From JALHSW01 sp963720675 (GTDB lineage Bacteria; Actinomycetota; Acidimicrobiia; IMCC26256; PALSA-555), in assembly GCA_963720675.1 (NCBI GenBank), contig CAVRGH010000010.1, positions 310,001-374,000 on the forward strand: a stretch of DNA of 64,000 nucleotides. Direction: 5' to 3'. Of this stretch, positions 18,032 through 26,497 are shown piece by piece (the stretch's first letter is position 1; each line of letters starts with the position of its first letter). The notes beneath the pieces were generated by a model. That model did not search any database and was not told the DNA's origin. It was given only the letters and a program-made list of their open reading frames with translations. The position numbers were made by a program, and so were the translations under genes.

Positions 18032-18701
18032 TCAGACGTCGGAGTCGGCTGCGCCGCTGGGGGCGCGCAGGGCCCACAGCGCCTGCGCGGGGGCCGACAG
18101 GGCCCAGACGAGGAGCGCCAGCCACGTCGCGATCCAGGCGACGGGGATCGAGATGAGGAAGAACGCGACGGGCAGGAGGGACGCGCCGAGCCCGTACCGG
18201 TAGATCTCTCTCGAGAGGACCACCTTGTTCAGGCCCCTGCGGTGCGCGCATGCGAACAGCGCGGCTTCCATCGCGCTCGACCGCGGCCGCGGTCACGGCG
18301 AACACGGCCACGGCCAGCGGGTTCTCGAAGTACTCGCCCAGGAGCCCGGTGGGGAAGGGCAGGAAGCCGATGAAGAGCAGGTAGCCGACGGTCAGGGTGA
18401 TGAATGGGCCGTCCACCGCGGCGATGCGGGACATGAACTGGTGGTGGGCGACCCAGTAGAAGCCGATCACGAGAAAGCCGATCACGAAGGCGATCAGCCC
18501 GGGCAGCTTGTCCTCGAGCGCGCGTGCGAGGTCGTGCACGCTGTTCTCGTCCCGAACGACGGGGATGCCGACCTCGACGACGAGCAGCGTCATCGCGATC
18601 GCGAAGATCGCGTCGGTGAAGTTGACCAGGCGTCCGAACTCGATCCCCGGGCCGTCGCGCTCGAACCGGCGTGGCGGCGTCGGGGGCTGCGGGTCGGTCA
18701 T
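18032..18701 (-). CDS. TMEM175/DUF1211 family potassium channel-like protein (frameshifted)
   Basis: A membrane protein with the family's first helix pattern LVNFTDAIFAIAMTLLVVEVGIP, then about five further hydrophobic segments (FVIGFLVIGFYWVAHHQFM, TVGYLLFIGFLPFPTGLLG). Bacterial TMEM175 proteins are potassium-permeable channels. The frame breaks near 18278: one extra base there; removing it joins VTAAAV to SAMEAALFACAHRRGL and gives 222 residues ending at 18032. It starts one base after the trpS stop, so both are probably cotranscribed on this strand. Confidence 0.8.
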
Positions 18702-18702
18702 C

Positions 18703-19692
18703 TCAGAGCCGGGGGAGGAGGCCGACCGCGTCGCGGACGCGGGCGAGGACCTTGCTCGCGATCGCGTCGGCCTTCTCCGCGCCGATGCCGAGCAGCGCGG
18801 TCACCTGCGCGGGATCGGCCTCGAGCTCGTCGTACCGGTCGCGCAGCGGGCGTAGGAACTCCACGACCGCTTCGGCCGCGGCACCCTTCAGCGCGCCGTA
18901 GCCCTGGCCCGCGAACTCGCGCTCGATCTCGGGGATGGACCGATCGGTGGCCGCGGCGACGATCTGGAGCAGGTTCGCGACCCCCGGCTTCTGCGCCGGA
19001 TCGAAGCGGATCTCGGTGTCGGAGTCGGTGACCGCGCTCTTCAGCCGCTTGGTGATCACCTTCGGGTCGTCGAGGAGTGCGATCGAGCCCTGGGGTGAGT
19101 CCGAGGACTTGGACATCTTGGCGGTCGGGTTCTGGAGGTCCATCACGCGCGCCCCGACGGGCGGGATCGCGGCCTCGGGTACCACGAGGGTGTCGCCGAA
19201 CCGGTGGTTGAACCGGAGCGCGACGTCGCGGGCGAGCTCGAGGTGCTGGCGCTGGTCGTCACCGACCGGGACGCGGTCGGTGTCGTAGGCGAGGATGTCG
19301 GCGGCCATCAGCACCGGATAGTCGAACAGGCCGGCGCTGACGGACTCCTGGCCCTTGCCCTTGTCCTTGAACTGCGTCATTCGCCGGAGCTCGCCGACGG
19401 TTGCCACGCAGTTGAGGATCCAGGTGAGCTCGGTGTGGGCAGGCACGTGGCTCTGTACGAAGAGCGTGCACCGCTCGGGGTCGAGTCCGGCCGCGAGGAG
19501 GATCGTCGCGGTACGCCGGGTGCGTTCGGCGAGGGTCGCGGCGTCAAAGGGCGTCGTCATCGCGTGCAGGTCGACGACGCAGTAGATGGCGTCGTGGGCG
19601 TCCTGGTCGGCGACCCACTGGCGGACGGCCCCGAGGTAGTTGCCGAGGTGCATCTCGCCCGTCGGCTGGATGCCGCTGAACACCCGTGCCAT
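18703..19692 (-). CDS. trpS: Tryptophanyl-tRNA synthetase
   Basis: A 329-residue class I synthetase. The start MARVFSGIQPTGEMHLGNYLG carries the HIGH-equivalent (HLGN) motif, and AKMSKSSDSPQGSIALLDD carries KMSKS. GDDQRQHLELARDVALRFN and FDYPVLMAADILAYD are typical tryptophan-specific stretches. ATG 19692 was chosen; the ORF extends 12 codons upstream without homology. Transcribed away from scpA; only 71 bases separate the two starts. Confidence 0.95.
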   Translation of the reverse strand: MARVFSGIQPTGEMHLGNYLGAVRQWVADQDAHDAIYCVVDLHAMTTPFDAATLAERTRRTATILLAAGLDPERCTLFVQSHVPAHTELTWILNCVATVGELRRMTQFKDKGKGQESVSAGLFDYPVLMAADILAYDTDRVPVGDDQRQHLELARDVALRFNHRFGDTLVVPEAAIPPVGARVMDLQNPTAKMSKSSDSPQGSIALLDDPKVITKRLKSAVTDSDTEIRFDPAQKPGVANLLQIVAAATDRSIPEIEREFAGQGYGALKGAAAEAVVEFLRPLRDRYDELEADPAQVTALLGIGAEKADAIASKVLARVRDAVGLLPRL

Positions 19693-19763
19693 GGGCGGAC
19701 ACGGTAGTTGGCCGCTGCGCCCCAACACCGTTCCCGTTCCACCGACCGGTATCCTCGGCAGCG

Positions 19764-20579
19764 ATGGGCTACGAGGTCACCACACCCGTCTTCGCGGGCC
19801 CGTTCGACCTGCTGCTGCACCTGATCCTGAAGCAGGAGGTCGACCTCTGGGAGGTCTCGCTGACGACGATCGTCGACGCGTACCTCGTCGAGGTGGAGCG
19901 GCTCGGCGCACTCGACCTCGAGGTCGCGACCGAGTTCCTCCTGATCGCAGCGACCCTGGTGGAGCTCAAGACCCGCCGTCTGCTCCCCGGGCCGGCCGAC
20001 CTCGAGCTCGACGAGGAGCTGCTCCGCTTCGAGGAGCGTGATCTGCTCCTGGCCCGACTCCTCGAGTGCAAGACGTTCCAGGACGCCGCCCGCTCGATCG
20101 CGCTGATGATGCGGCACGCCGAGCGCAGCGTCGCTCGGCAGGCCGGGCCCGAGGAGCCGTTCCGTTCGCTGGTGCCGGATCCGCTGGAGCGCGTGGCGCT
20201 GCAGAAGCTGCGCGACGCCGCCCGACGTGCACTCGCGCCGCGCCCGCAGGAGGTGGTGCGCACCGACCACATCGCGCCGATCCGTGCGAGCGTCGCCGAC
20301 GCGATCGTGATGGTGCTCGACCGCGTTCCCGAACGGGGATCGATCAGCTTCCGCGAGCTGGCCGGTGACGCGGAGTCCCGCCTCGACGTGATCGTGCGCT
20401 TCCTCGCCGTCCTGGAGCTCTTCAAGCAGGGCTTCGTCGAGCTCGACCAGCTCGAGAACTTCGGGGTGCTCGAGGTCCGGCGGGTCGAGGACACGGACTC
20501 GTCCCTCGATGCCGCCAGCATCGCCGACTGGGACGAGACGACCGAGGCCGCCGCGACCGGGGAGCGCGAACAACCGTGA
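19764..20579 (+). CDS. scpA: Segregation and condensation protein A
   Basis: A 271-residue kleisin that bridges SMC heads in the bacterial condensin. The N-terminal FAGPFDLLLHLILKQEVDLWEVSL is the SMC-neck-binding region, followed by EFLLIAATLVELKTRRLLP; the C-terminal winged helix (SISFRELAGDAESRLDVIVRFLAVLELFKQG, then LDQLENFGVLEVRR) is complete. It overlaps scpB by GTGA. The smc gene itself is not in the window. Confidence 0.94.
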   Translation: MGYEVTTPVFAGPFDLLLHLILKQEVDLWEVSLTTIVDAYLVEVERLGALDLEVATEFLLIAATLVELKTRRLLPGPADLELDEELLRFEERDLLLARLLECKTFQDAARSIALMMRHAERSVARQAGPEEPFRSLVPDPLERVALQKLRDAARRALAPRPQEVVRTDHIAPIRASVADAIVMVLDRVPERGSISFRELAGDAESRLDVIVRFLAVLELFKQGFVELDQLENFGVLEVRRVEDTDSSLDAASIADWDETTEAAATGEREQP

Positions 20580-21544
20580 CGACGTACGAACCCGAGGAAC
20601 CCGGCGACGAGCGGCCGCCCGACGCGGCGGAGCACGACCCGCCGCCAGAGGTCGAGGCGCGCCGGAACGTCGAGGAGCAGATCGCCGCGGCCGTGGAGCA
20701 CCTCGCGGAGGATCGACTCACCGACGACGACGAGGGCGTCGAGTCAGTGGACGCGGCGTCGCCGGACGTCTTCGCCGAGGACCAGCTCCCGGACTGGCTG
20801 CGCGAGCCCGATGAGACCGAGCTCGCCGCGGCTGCCGAGGAGCTCCGACCGGGCTCGGTGTCGAGCACCGCGCGTCCCGACGACGGCAGCGACGAGGCTC
20901 GCCGAGCGATCGAGGCCGTCGTGCTCGCGGCGACCGAGCCCGTGGAGCCGCGCTTCCTCGCCGAGCTCGTCGAGCTTCCGGTGGCACGCGTCGAGGAGCT
21001 GTGTGCCGAGCTGGCGGCGGAGTACGAGGAGTCGCGTCGCGGCTTCGTACTCACGCGGGTCGCCGGGGGCTACCGGTTCCAGACCCATCCCGATCTCTCG
21101 CCGTACGTCGAGCGGTTCGTCCTCGAGGGCCAACATGTCCGGCTGTCTGGCCCGGCGCTGGAGACACTGGCGATCGTGGCCTACAAGCAGCCGATCGCGC
21201 GCGGGCAGGTCTCGGCGATCCGAGGCGTGAACGTCGAGACGACGCTCCAGACGCTCGTCGCGCGTGGCTACGTGACCGACGTCGGTCGGGACCCCGGCCC
21301 GGGGCTCGCAGTGCTCTACGGCACGACCCCCACGTTCCTCGAACGCCTCGGGCTCGATTCGCTCGACGACCTCCCGCCCCTCGGGGACTTCGTGCCCGAC
21401 GCGGGGATCGTCGAGCTGCTCGAGCGCGGGCTGCGCATGCCCGACGACCCGCTCGACGACTCCCTCGAGGACGCCGACGGCGCGACCGCGTCCGGGTCCT
21501 CGGCCGATCTGGACGCCCGCGACCTGGATCAGGACGACGGCTGA
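20576..21544 (+). CDS. scpB: Segregation and condensation protein B
   Basis: A 322-residue condensin subunit with two winged-helix domains: the first from about residue 105 (RRAIEAVVLAATEPVEPRFLAELV) and the second with GPALETLAIVAYKQPIARGQVSAIRG and LYGTTPTFLERLGL. The family core is about 190 residues; here an extra 100 acidic, low-complexity residues precede it and a short acidic tail follows. GTG start overlaps the scpA stop. The acidic flanks are probably disordered. Confidence 0.92.
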   Translation: MTTYEPEEPGDERPPDAAEHDPPPEVEARRNVEEQIAAAVEHLAEDRLTDDDEGVESVDAASPDVFAEDQLPDWLREPDETELAAAAEELRPGSVSSTARPDDGSDEARRAIEAVVLAATEPVEPRFLAELVELPVARVEELCAELAAEYEESRRGFVLTRVAGGYRFQTHPDLSPYVERFVLEGQHVRLSGPALETLAIVAYKQPIARGQVSAIRGVNVETTLQTLVARGYVTDVGRDPGPGLAVLYGTTPTFLERLGLDSLDDLPPLGDFVPDAGIVELLERGLRMPDDPLDDSLEDADGATASGSSADLDARDLDQDDG

Positions 21545-22289
21545 GCGGGAGCGCATCCAGAAGGTCCTCGCGCGCGCCGGCTTCGGCTCGCGCCGCGCGT
21601 GCGAGCTGTTGATCTCGGCCGGGAGGGTCACGGTCGACGGTGCGGTCGCGACGCTCGGTGATCGTGTCGACCCGGACGTCGATCAGCTCGCGCTCGACGG
21701 CGTGCCGGTCATCACGCGGCCCGACCTCGTCTACTACCTCCTGAACAAGCCGCCGAAGGTCATGACGACCGCACACGATCCCGAGGGCCGTCCGACCGTC
21801 CTCGAGCTGGTGCCCGAGGAGCCGCGCGTGTTCCCGGTCGGGCGGCTGGACTTCGACACCGAAGGGCTCCTCGTGCTGACGAACGATGGGGATCTCGCGC
21901 AGCTCCTGACGCACCCTCGGCACGGGGTCGAGAAGACGTACCTCGCCGAGGTCACCGGCAACGTGGAGTCGGGAGTGATCCGTGCGCTCCGGGAGGGCGT
22001 CGACCTCGACGACGGACGAACGGCGCCGGCGCGGGCCCGCGTGGTGCAGTCGGCGTCCGAGCGGACGGCGATCGAGCTCACGATCCACGAGGGACGGAAC
22101 CGTCAGGTGCGGCGGATGTGCGCCGCGGTCGGACTCGACGTGGTGCGGCTCGTCCGCACGCGACTCGGTGCGCTGCAGGACTCGCGACTCGGGCCGGGTC
22201 ACTGGCGACCGCTCGAGGCCGGCGAGGTCCGCGCGCTGTACGCGAGCGCCCTGGAAACGCAACCGGGCGCCGCGCGCCCTCCGCACTAA
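21543..22289 (+). CDS. RsuA/RluB-family rRNA pseudouridine synthase (start unresolved)
   Basis: The S4 domain begins ERERIQKVLARAGFGSRRACELL right after the scpB stop, and the catalytic domain shows PVGRLDFDTEGLLVLTNDGDL (catalytic Asp in GRLDxDTEG) and EGRNRQVRRMCAAVG. It isomerises uridine in large rRNA, probably as RluB. No ATG, GTG or TTG precedes the S4 region in this frame; the first conventional start, TTG 21609, would delete half of the S4 domain. Coordinates therefore begin where homology begins. A rare start codon or a lost base near 21530 could explain this. Confidence 0.85.
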   Translation, partial: ERERIQKVLARAGFGSRRACELLISAGRVTVDGAVATLGDRVDPDVDQLALDGVPVITRPDLVYYLLNKPPKVMTTAHDPEGRPTVLELVPEEPRVFPVGRLDFDTEGLLVLTNDGDLAQLLTHPRHGVEKTYLAEVTGNVESGVIRALREGVDLDDGRTAPARARVVQSASERTAIELTIHEGRNRQVRRMCAAVGLDVVRLVRTRLGALQDSRLGPGHWRPLEAGEVRALYASALETQPGAARPPH

Positions 22290-22300
22290 CCTCGATCGGC

Positions 22301-22663
22301 GTGAAGCTGCGGGCGTTGCGGGGCGCCATCACGTGCGACGAGAACACCAAGGACGAGATCGTCGCCAAGACCCAGCGCCTCGTCGAGGAGCTCCTCGCCC
22401 GCAACTCGGTCGAGCACGACGACCTCGTGAGCATCATCTTCACTGCCACCGACGACCTCACCGCCGAGTTCCCGGCGACGGGGGCGCGGGCACTCGGCCT
22501 GGGTGACGTACCCCTGCTGTGCGCACGTGAGCTGTCGATCGGACACGGCATGGCCCGAGTCGTCCGGGTCATGGTGCACTGCTACACCGACCAACCCCGC
22601 GCCGAGCTGCACCACGTCTACCTCGACGGCGCCCGAGCGCTGCGCGACGACCTGCCCGCGTGA
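22301..22663 (+). CDS. aroH: Chorismate mutase, AroH class
   Basis: A 120-residue protein of the trimeric AroH-type mutase family, converting chorismate to prephenate. RALRGAITCDENTKDEI (with the active-site Arg), ARNSVEHDDLVSIIFTATDDL, and VPLLCARELSIGHGMARVVRVMVH (Cys/Glu/Arg residues of the site) are all present, followed by HHVYLDGARALRDDL. GTG 22301 gives the family start. It lies 11 bases after the pseudouridine synthase gene and 30 bases before tyrA, which uses its product. Confidence 0.93.
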   Translation: MKLRALRGAITCDENTKDEIVAKTQRLVEELLARNSVEHDDLVSIIFTATDDLTAEFPATGARALGLGDVPLLCARELSIGHGMARVVRVMVHCYTDQPRAELHHVYLDGARALRDDLPA

Positions 22664-22693
22664 AGCGCGACTCGACATGATGCGCGGATCAGC

Positions 22694-23782
22694 ATGAGGC
22701 GCGTCGGCATCATCGGGACCGGACTCGTCGGAGGATCGGTCGGGCTCGCCCTGCGCCGGCACGGAGTCACCGTCGTCGCCTACGACCGCGACCAGGGCCG
22801 GCTCGACCGAGCGCTTGCGCTCGGAGCTCTCGACGAGGTCGCGGCCTCGGTCGCCGACGCGACGCGCGACGCAGAGGTGGTGCTCGTGGCGGTTCCGGTC
22901 GGGCGGGTGGCCGAGGTCGTCGTCGAGGCCCTCGATGCGGGCGCCCCCGCGGTGACCGATGTGGGCTCGGTGAAGGCGCCGATCATCGATGCCGTCGCCG
23001 AGGCGAGGCCCGAGCTCGCCTCGCGCTTCGTCGGCGGCCACCCCATGGCCGGATCGGAACAGGACGGACCCGACGGCGCGGATGCCGACCTGTTCGTCGG
23101 CGCGACCTGGGTACTCACGCCGACCGACGGCACCGATATGGAGGCGTTCACGGCTGTGCGCGCGCTGGTCGGGCTGGTCGGGCCGGAGGTGCTCGCGGTG
23201 AGCCCGGTGCACCACGACGCGCTCGTTGCCGTGGTGAGCCACGTTCCCCAGCTCGCGGCGACGACCCTCATGGACGTCGCCGCGACACGCGGGGAGGAGC
23301 ACGCCACGCTCCTGCGCCTGGCCGCGGGCGGCTTCCGGGACATGACGCGGATCGCTTCGGGGAGCCCCGGGATCTGGCCCGACATCTGTGTCGCGAACCG
23401 CGACGCGATCGTCACCGCGCTCGACACCTACCTCGACGCGCTCGGATCGGTTCGGGAGCTGGTGAGTGCCGGTGACCGGGCCGGGTTGCTCGAGCTGCTG
23501 GAACGGGCCCGGACCGCTCGGCGCAGCCTCCCGCGCGGTGTCCCGTCGGACGAGGTGCTCGCCGAGGTGCGGGTCCCGATCCCGGACCGCCCGGGCGCGC
23601 TGGCCGAGGTCACCACGCTCGCGGGCGGGATGGGCGTCAACATCTCCGACCTCGAGATCGCGCACTCGGTCGAGGGGGGTGGGGGAGTGCTCGTGCTCGT
23701 CATCCCCGCGCGCGACGCCGACGCGTTCGGTGACGCGCTCGCCGAGCTCGGGTACCACCCGGCGAAGGCGGAGCTCCCGTGA
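22694..23782 (+). CDS. tyrA: Prephenate dehydrogenase with C-terminal ACT domain
   Basis: A 362-residue enzyme for tyrosine synthesis. The N-terminal Rossmann fold reads VGIIGTGLVGGSVGLALRRHG; DVGSVKAPI and GGHPMAGSEQDGPDGADADLF hold the catalytic His; SHVPQLAATTLMD follows. Residues about 290-362 form an ACT domain (VPIPDRPGALAEVTTLAGG), the usual amino-acid feedback site. It overlaps aroA by GTGA, so aroH-tyrA-aroA form a compact aromatic amino-acid set. Confidence 0.94.
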   Translation: MRRVGIIGTGLVGGSVGLALRRHGVTVVAYDRDQGRLDRALALGALDEVAASVADATRDAEVVLVAVPVGRVAEVVVEALDAGAPAVTDVGSVKAPIIDAVAEARPELASRFVGGHPMAGSEQDGPDGADADLFVGATWVLTPTDGTDMEAFTAVRALVGLVGPEVLAVSPVHHDALVAVVSHVPQLAATTLMDVAATRGEEHATLLRLAAGGFRDMTRIASGSPGIWPDICVANRDAIVTALDTYLDALGSVRELVSAGDRAGLLELLERARTARRSLPRGVPSDEVLAEVRVPIPDRPGALAEVTTLAGGMGVNISDLEIAHSVEGGGGVLVLVIPARDADAFGDALAELGYHPAKAELP

Positions 23783-25096
23783 GCCCTGCGGGGGTATCGG
23801 AGACGCTGACCCTCGGAGGTGCGCGGCCCCTGCGCGGCACGTTGCGCCTCCCGGGATGCAAGGGGATCTCACATCGTGCCCTCGTGTTCGGCGCGATCGC
23901 CGACGGCGTGTCGCAGGTGCGTGGGCTCGCGCCGGGTGAGGACGTGCGCAGCACCACGACGGCGCTGCGCCTGCTCGGCGTCCAGATCGGCGACGACGCG
24001 ACCGGCACCACGATCACCGGACGCGGGTTCGACGGGCTCGCCGAACCCCACGGCGTCCTCGACTGCGGCAACTCTGCGACCACGATGCGGATGCTCACCG
24101 GCCTGCTCGCCGGACGGCCGTTCCTCTCGGTGCTCACGGGAGACGCTTCGCTCGTCGAGCGCCCGATGGCACGCGTCGCCGTCCCGCTGCGCTCGATGGG
24201 CGCCTCCATCGACGGTCGCGACGGCGGTGCGCTCGCTCCGCTCGCGGTGCGCGGCGGGTCCCTCACCGGCGCGGCTGCCCATCTCACCGTCGCGAGCGGG
24301 CAGGTCAAGACCGCCGCTCGTGCTCGCGGGTCTGCAGGCCGCGGGGACGACCGAGGTCGTCGAGCCGGCACCGAGCCGCGACCACACGGAGCGGATGCTC
24401 AGTGCTGCCGGTGCGCCGGTCGAGCGGGTCGACGACCGCACCCTCCGCGTGCATGCGGGCCAGCCGCGCCCGTTCGAGCTCGACGTTCCCGGTGACCCGT
24501 CGTCGGCGGCGTTCTTCGCGGTCGCCGCGGCGATCACCCCCGGGTCCGAGCTGGTGCTCGAGGACGTGCTCCTCAACCCCGGTCGGATCGAGTTCCTCGA
24601 CGTGCTCACGCGCATGGGCGCACGCATCACCGTCCGACCCGGTGCCGAGCGGCTGGGTGAGCCGGTGGGCGACATCGAGATCGTGGCTGCTCCGCTCCAC
24701 GGCACCGAGGTCGACTGCCATGAGGCGATCATCGACGAGGTGCCCGCGCTCGCGATGGCGGCCGCGTTCGCCGACGGGATCACCGAGTTCCGGAACGCCG
24801 CGGAGATGCGCGTCAAGGAGACCGATCGGATCGCGACACTCGACACCGAGCTGACCAAGCTCGGTATCGGAGTGGAGACGCGCTCCGACGGCATGAGCGT
24901 GCGGGGAGGTACGCCGCACGCTGCGACGCTCACGAGCCACGGGGACCATCGGATCGCCCTCGCGGCGGCGGTCGCCGCGAACGCGCTCGAGGGGGAGTCG
25001 CGGGTGGAGGGTTGGAGCGCCGCCGCGGTGTCCTATCCCGGCTTCGCCGACGACCTGGAGCGTCTCGTCGGCGGCGACGGCGGCTCGGCGGCGTGA
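23779..25096 (+). CDS. aroA: EPSP synthase (3-phosphoshikimate 1-carboxyvinyltransferase), frameshifted
   Basis: It joins shikimate-3-phosphate and PEP. The first part ends near ASGQVKTA; the second continues in the +1 frame with LVLAGLQAAGTTEVVEPAPS. Deleting one C of the CC at 24314-24315 joins them (VKTALVLAGLQ) and gives 438 residues. Later motifs are intact: CGNSATTMRMLTGL, GDPSSAAFF, DEVPALAMAAAFADG, RVKETDRI, GDHRIAL. The usual PG-D/S-KS loop reads PGCKGISHRAL, keeping Lys but replacing the neighbouring Ser by Gly. GTG start overlaps tyrA. Confidence 0.88.
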
Positions 25097-25803
25097 CGGC
25101 GAGTCGACCGTCCATGCCGGGTCGACGTCCGACTCCGGCTCGCCTCCCGGTGATCGCCATCGACGGGCCGTCCGGTTCGGGGAAGTCCACGGTGGCGCGC
25201 GGGGTGGCCGATGCGCTGGGGCTCGACGTCCTCGACACCGGGGCGATGTACCGCTCGGTGACCCTCGCCGTGATCGACGGTGGGGTGGCTCCCGACGACG
25301 CGGCCGGGTGCGCCGGCCTGGCCGCGACGGCCGACATCGACGCGGCCGACGGGATCACCCTCGACGGACGCGACGTCACTGCCGAGATCCGTGGCCCCGC
25401 GGTCACCGCGAACGTGTCCGTCGTCGCCGCGCATCCCGAGGTCCGCGCGATCCTCGTACCCCGACAGCGGGACTGGGCCGAGCAGCACGGGGGTGGAGTG
25501 GTCGAGGGACGCGACATCGGCACCGTCGTCTTCCCCGACGCGGCGGTGAAGGTGTTCCTGACCGCCTCCGACCAGGAGCGGGCCAAGCGGCGTCAGCGCG
25601 ACGAAGCCGACGCCGAGCGCGACGTCGACGTCGAGCGCGTGCGCGAGGACCTCGAGCGGCGCGACCATCTCGACGCCACGCGGACCACCTCCCCGCTCCA
25701 AGCCGCCGACGACGCGCTGGTGCTCGACACCACCGGTCGCACCGTCGCCGCAGTCGTCGACGAGATCGTCGGGCGGTTTCGCACCGTCACGAGCGACGCA
25801 TGA
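25093..25803 (+). CDS. cmk: Cytidylate kinase
   Basis: A 236-residue (d)CMP kinase. The P-loop is IAIDGPSGSGKSTVARGVA near residue 20, followed by LDTGAMYRSVTLAVID and VVEGRDIGTVVFPDAAVKVFLTAS; the LID region reads RAKRRQRDEA. A family substrate motif appears at TTSPLQAADDALVLDTTG. The GTGA overlap with aroA fixes the start. The cmk-plsC-ispH-der neighbourhood is conserved in several bacterial phyla. Confidence 0.94.
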   Translation: MTASRPSMPGRRPTPARLPVIAIDGPSGSGKSTVARGVADALGLDVLDTGAMYRSVTLAVIDGGVAPDDAAGCAGLAATADIDAADGITLDGRDVTAEIRGPAVTANVSVVAAHPEVRAILVPRQRDWAEQHGGGVVEGRDIGTVVFPDAAVKVFLTASDQERAKRRQRDEADAERDVDVERVREDLERRDHLDATRTTSPLQAADDALVLDTTGRTVAAVVDEIVGRFRTVTSDA

Positions 25804-25822
25804 CCGCGGACGGGTCCTCCCG

Positions 25823-26497
25823 ATGACCTGGTACGGGTTCGCGCGCGCCATCGTCTTGCCGCTGTGCCGCCTGCTGTTCCGCGTGCAGGTGCACGGACGC
25901 GAGCACGTCCCGGCTTCGGGGGTCTACATCCTCGCTCCTACGCACCGGTCGATCCTCGACGTGCCGTTCGCGGCGTTCGCGACGAAGCGGCGCATCCGGT
26001 TCATGGCCAAGCGCGAGATCTTCACCACGAACATCGGACGCAAGGTGTTCTCCGCGATGGGCGCGATCGAGGTCGACCGCGGCGCCACCGACCGCGGTGC
26101 GCTCCGCGCGTCGAAAGCCGCGCTCGAGGCCGGTGAACCGCTCGGCATCTTCCCCGAAGGGACACGTCGCACCGGTCCGGTGGTGGAGGACCTCTACGAC
26201 GGCTGCGCGTACCTGGCGCTGAAGCTCGGAGTCCCCATGGTGCCGGTGGGGATCGGCGGCAGCGAGCAGATCATGCCGACCGGTCGGATCCTTCCTCGGC
26301 TGCGACGGGTCGTCGTGGTCATCGGCGAGCCGATCGAACCTCCGGCGACGACGGGCGTTCGCCGACGCTCCGAGGTGGGCGACCTCACCGAGACGCTGCG
26401 CACTCGCCTCCAGGAGTCCTTCGACGAGGCGTGCGGCCGGAGAGCGCGCCCGGGGGAGCGGTCAGGCGTGGTCGTTGAGCGCCGCGAGGACCGCTGA
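25823..26497 (+). CDS. 1-acyl-sn-glycerol-3-phosphate acyltransferase (PlsC family)
   Basis: A 224-residue acyltransferase with the four family blocks: APTHRSILDVPFAAFA (HX4D catalytic box), FMAKREIFTTNIGRKVFSAMG, GIFPEGTRR (acceptor-binding FPEGTR), and GVPMVPVGIGGSEQ. It makes phosphatidic acid from lysophosphatidic acid at the inner membrane face. ATG 25823 is 20 bases after cmk. Its last 36 bases overlap the 3' end of ispH on the other strand. Confidence 0.9.
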   Translation: MTWYGFARAIVLPLCRLLFRVQVHGREHVPASGVYILAPTHRSILDVPFAAFATKRRIRFMAKREIFTTNIGRKVFSAMGAIEVDRGATDRGALRASKAALEAGEPLGIFPEGTRRTGPVVEDLYDGCAYLALKLGVPMVPVGIGGSEQIMPTGRILPRLRRVVVVIGEPIEPPATTGVRRRSEVGDLTETLRTRLQESFDEACGRRARPGERSGVVVERREDR

